From a bacterium BMS3Bbin13 (GTDB lineage: Bacteria > Pseudomonadota > Gammaproteobacteria > 21-64-14), in contig BDTW01000008.1 in the NCBI GenBank assembly GCA_002897735.1, forward strand, positions 1 through 64,000: a stretch of 64,000 nucleotides of DNA, in the 5' to 3' direction. The notes under the pieces were generated by a model. That model ran no database searches. It was given only the letters and a program-made list of their open reading frames with translations, and had not been told where the DNA came from. Position 1 is the first letter of the stretch. Each line of letters opens with the position of its first letter. A program made the translations under genes and the position numbers. Below are positions 62,688-64,000 of the stretch, piece by piece.

Positions 62688-64000
62688 ATGATCAGATCTG
62701 CGAAACGGGCGGCGCCGGGTTGGGTCATGCTGCTGGCGATGCTGCTGACCACGGTGGGCACCGTCCAGGCCGACGGTCTCCCGAACTTTACGAAGCTGGT
62801 AAAAGAGAATCGGGCGGCGGTAGTCAACATCAGCAACACCATGCGGCTCCCCAAGGGAGGCTCCTTGGATTCCCAGCAATTCCTCCCGCAACTCCCTCAG
62901 AACAGCCCATTCAATGAACTCTTCAAGCGATTCTTCGGCCAGATGCCGCAGCGTCCGCACGAATTCCACGAAAAATCGTTGGGTTCCGGTTTCGTCATCT
63001 CCTCCGACGGCTACATCCTCACCGCCGCACACGTGGTCGCCAACGCCGAGCGCATCGTGGTGAGCCTCGCCGACCATCGCGTCTTCCCCGCCAAGATCGT
63101 CGGCTCCGACAAACTCTCCGACGTGGCGCTGCTCAAGATCGACGCCCACGACCTGCCGACGGTCAAGATCGGCAATTCGACCAAACTCCAGGTCGGCCAG
63201 TGGGTACTGGCGATCGGCTCCCCGTTCGGCCTGCAGTACACCGCGACCCACGGCATCATCAGCGCCCTCGGACGCAACCTGCCAAGCGACATCTACGTGC
63301 CGTTCATCCAGACCGACGTACCGGTCAACCCCGGAAACTCGGGGGGCCCGCTCATCGACATGAAGGGCGACGTGATCGGTATCAACGACCAGATCTACAC
63401 CAACACGGGTGGCTATATGGGGCTTTCATTCTCCATCCCCATCAAGGTCGCCATGAGCGTCGTCCACCAGATCAAGACCAAGGGCTACGTCAGCCGCGGC
63501 TGGCTCGGCGTGATGATCCAACCGGTCACCGATCAACTGGCCAAGTCCTTCGGATTGAAGCGCCCGATCGGGGCCCTGGTCACCCAGGTCATAGCGAACA
63601 GCCCCGCCAAGCGTGCCGGGCTGAAGCCGGGCGACATCATTCTGCAGTACAACGGCCGGGACGTGGTCGATGCCGCTCATCTGCCGCCGATGGTGGGTAA
63701 CACGCCGCTCGAAAAGGAGGTGCCGGTCAAGATCCTGCGCAACCGCCGCGAGGTCGTCCTGCGGGTGAAGATCGCCCAGTTGCCGAAGAACGAGCAGCTT
63801 GCAACGCGGGGGCCGTCAACGCCGCAGCACCAGGGACGGCTGAAGATCGTCGTCAGCGATCTCACCAAGGCACAGCGCGCCAAGGCGGGCATCGGCGAGG
63901 TCGGAGTCCTGGTCAAGGAGGTCGCGGAAGGCCCCGCGGCGCGCGCCGGAATCCGACCGGGCGACGTCATCCTGCGCATCGGCAGCCACGACGTCCGGGA
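62688..64000 (+). CDS. DegP/Do-family periplasmic serine protease (3' end outside the window)
   Basis: 437 residues are visible; the gene continues past base 64000. A signal peptide (about 1-29, ending TVQA-DG) precedes a trypsin-like domain with the triad His115 (TAAHVV), Asp145 (SDVALLKI) and Ser218 (GNSGGPL), then a first PDZ domain (about 270-365) and the start of a second (about 395 on, GPAARAGIRPGD). This is the DegP/DegQ/MucD layout for quality control of envelope proteins. GAGGTG is 6 nt upstream of the ATG at 62688. Confidence 0.95.
   Translation, partial: MIRSAKRAAPGWVMLLAMLLTTVGTVQADGLPNFTKLVKENRAAVVNISNTMRLPKGGSLDSQQFLPQLPQNSPFNELFKRFFGQMPQRPHEFHEKSLGSGFVISSDGYILTAAHVVANAERIVVSLADHRVFPAKIVGSDKLSDVALLKIDAHDLPTVKIGNSTKLQVGQWVLAIGSPFGLQYTATHGIISALGRNLPSDIYVPFIQTDVPVNPGNSGGPLIDMKGDVIGINDQIYTNTGGYMGLSFSIPIKVAMSVVHQIKTKGYVSRGWLGVMIQPVTDQLAKSFGLKRPIGALVTQVIANSPAKRAGLKPGDIILQYNGRDVVDAAHLPPMVGNTPLEKEVPVKILRNRREVVLRVKIAQLPKNEQLATRGPSTPQHQGRLKIVVSDLTKAQRAKAGIGEVGVLVKEVAEGPAARAGIRPGDVILRIGSHDVR

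Overview
The window reads as one contiguous piece of a GC-rich gammaproteobacterial chromosome. This rests on the gene order dnaJ-dapB-carAB-greA-rlmE-ftsH-folP-glmM-tpiA-secG-tRNA-Leu-nuo, a one-piece tmRNA next to smpB, a 14-gene nuo operon with separate nuoC and nuoD, and the fur/bamE/rnfH/ratA neighbourhood. The order resembles that of Chromatiales/Ectothiorhodospiraceae-type bacteria, but I cannot assign a genus. Nearly all core genes look intact. Many starts are GTG or TTG, chosen here from Shine-Dalgarno sequences and family length.

Layout. 1-4014 (minus): initiator tRNA-fMet with its own promoter and terminator, then a three-gene exopolysaccharide operon resembling pgaD-pgaC-pgaA but without the deacetylase pgaB. 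4015-4801: a long gene-free leader/intergenic region. 4802-19667 (minus): complete respiratory complex I operon nuoA-N with a good sigma70 promoter. 19780-26633 (minus): tRNA-Leu(GAG), secG, tpiA, glmM, folP, ftsH, rlmE and a small membrane protein, with yhbY divergent. 26972-38379 (minus): greA, carB, carA, dapB, dnaJ, dnaK, grpE, hrcA, controlled by a CIRCE element and by a well-formed sigma32 promoter at the hrcA/grpE junction. 38553-41201 (plus): nadK and recN. 41360-44829 (minus): an MCE-type lipid ABC transporter operon. 44953-47937: fur, bamE, rnfH, ratA, smpB, ssrA.

48226-52416 is accessory in character. It starts just after ssrA and holds a compact putative regulon: three methionine-rich small proteins, a SAM-dependent methyltransferase, a glutathione-transferase-like protein and an ArsR-family regulator. 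Both divergent promoter regions carry three CATATG-type boxes spaced exactly 16 bp apart. I consider this the most likely undescribed system in the window. It is followed by a REP-associated tyrosine transposase bounded by 20-bp inverted repeats and by a histone-like HU-family protein with basic tails.

52746-64000 holds a bifunctional aldolase/dehydrogenase, a possible PC4-like small protein, a NYN-OST-HTH RNase-like protein, dsbB, gshA, a DUF2914 protein, a zinc-ribbon protein, two PilZ proteins, a MazG-like hydrolase and a periplasmic DegP/Do-type protease that runs off the right edge. In the long gap before the protease, a perfect FNR/ANR box, a correctly placed -10 and a strong terminator about 100 nt downstream define a likely oxygen-responsive small RNA with a CU-rich, anti-Shine-Dalgarno-like segment.
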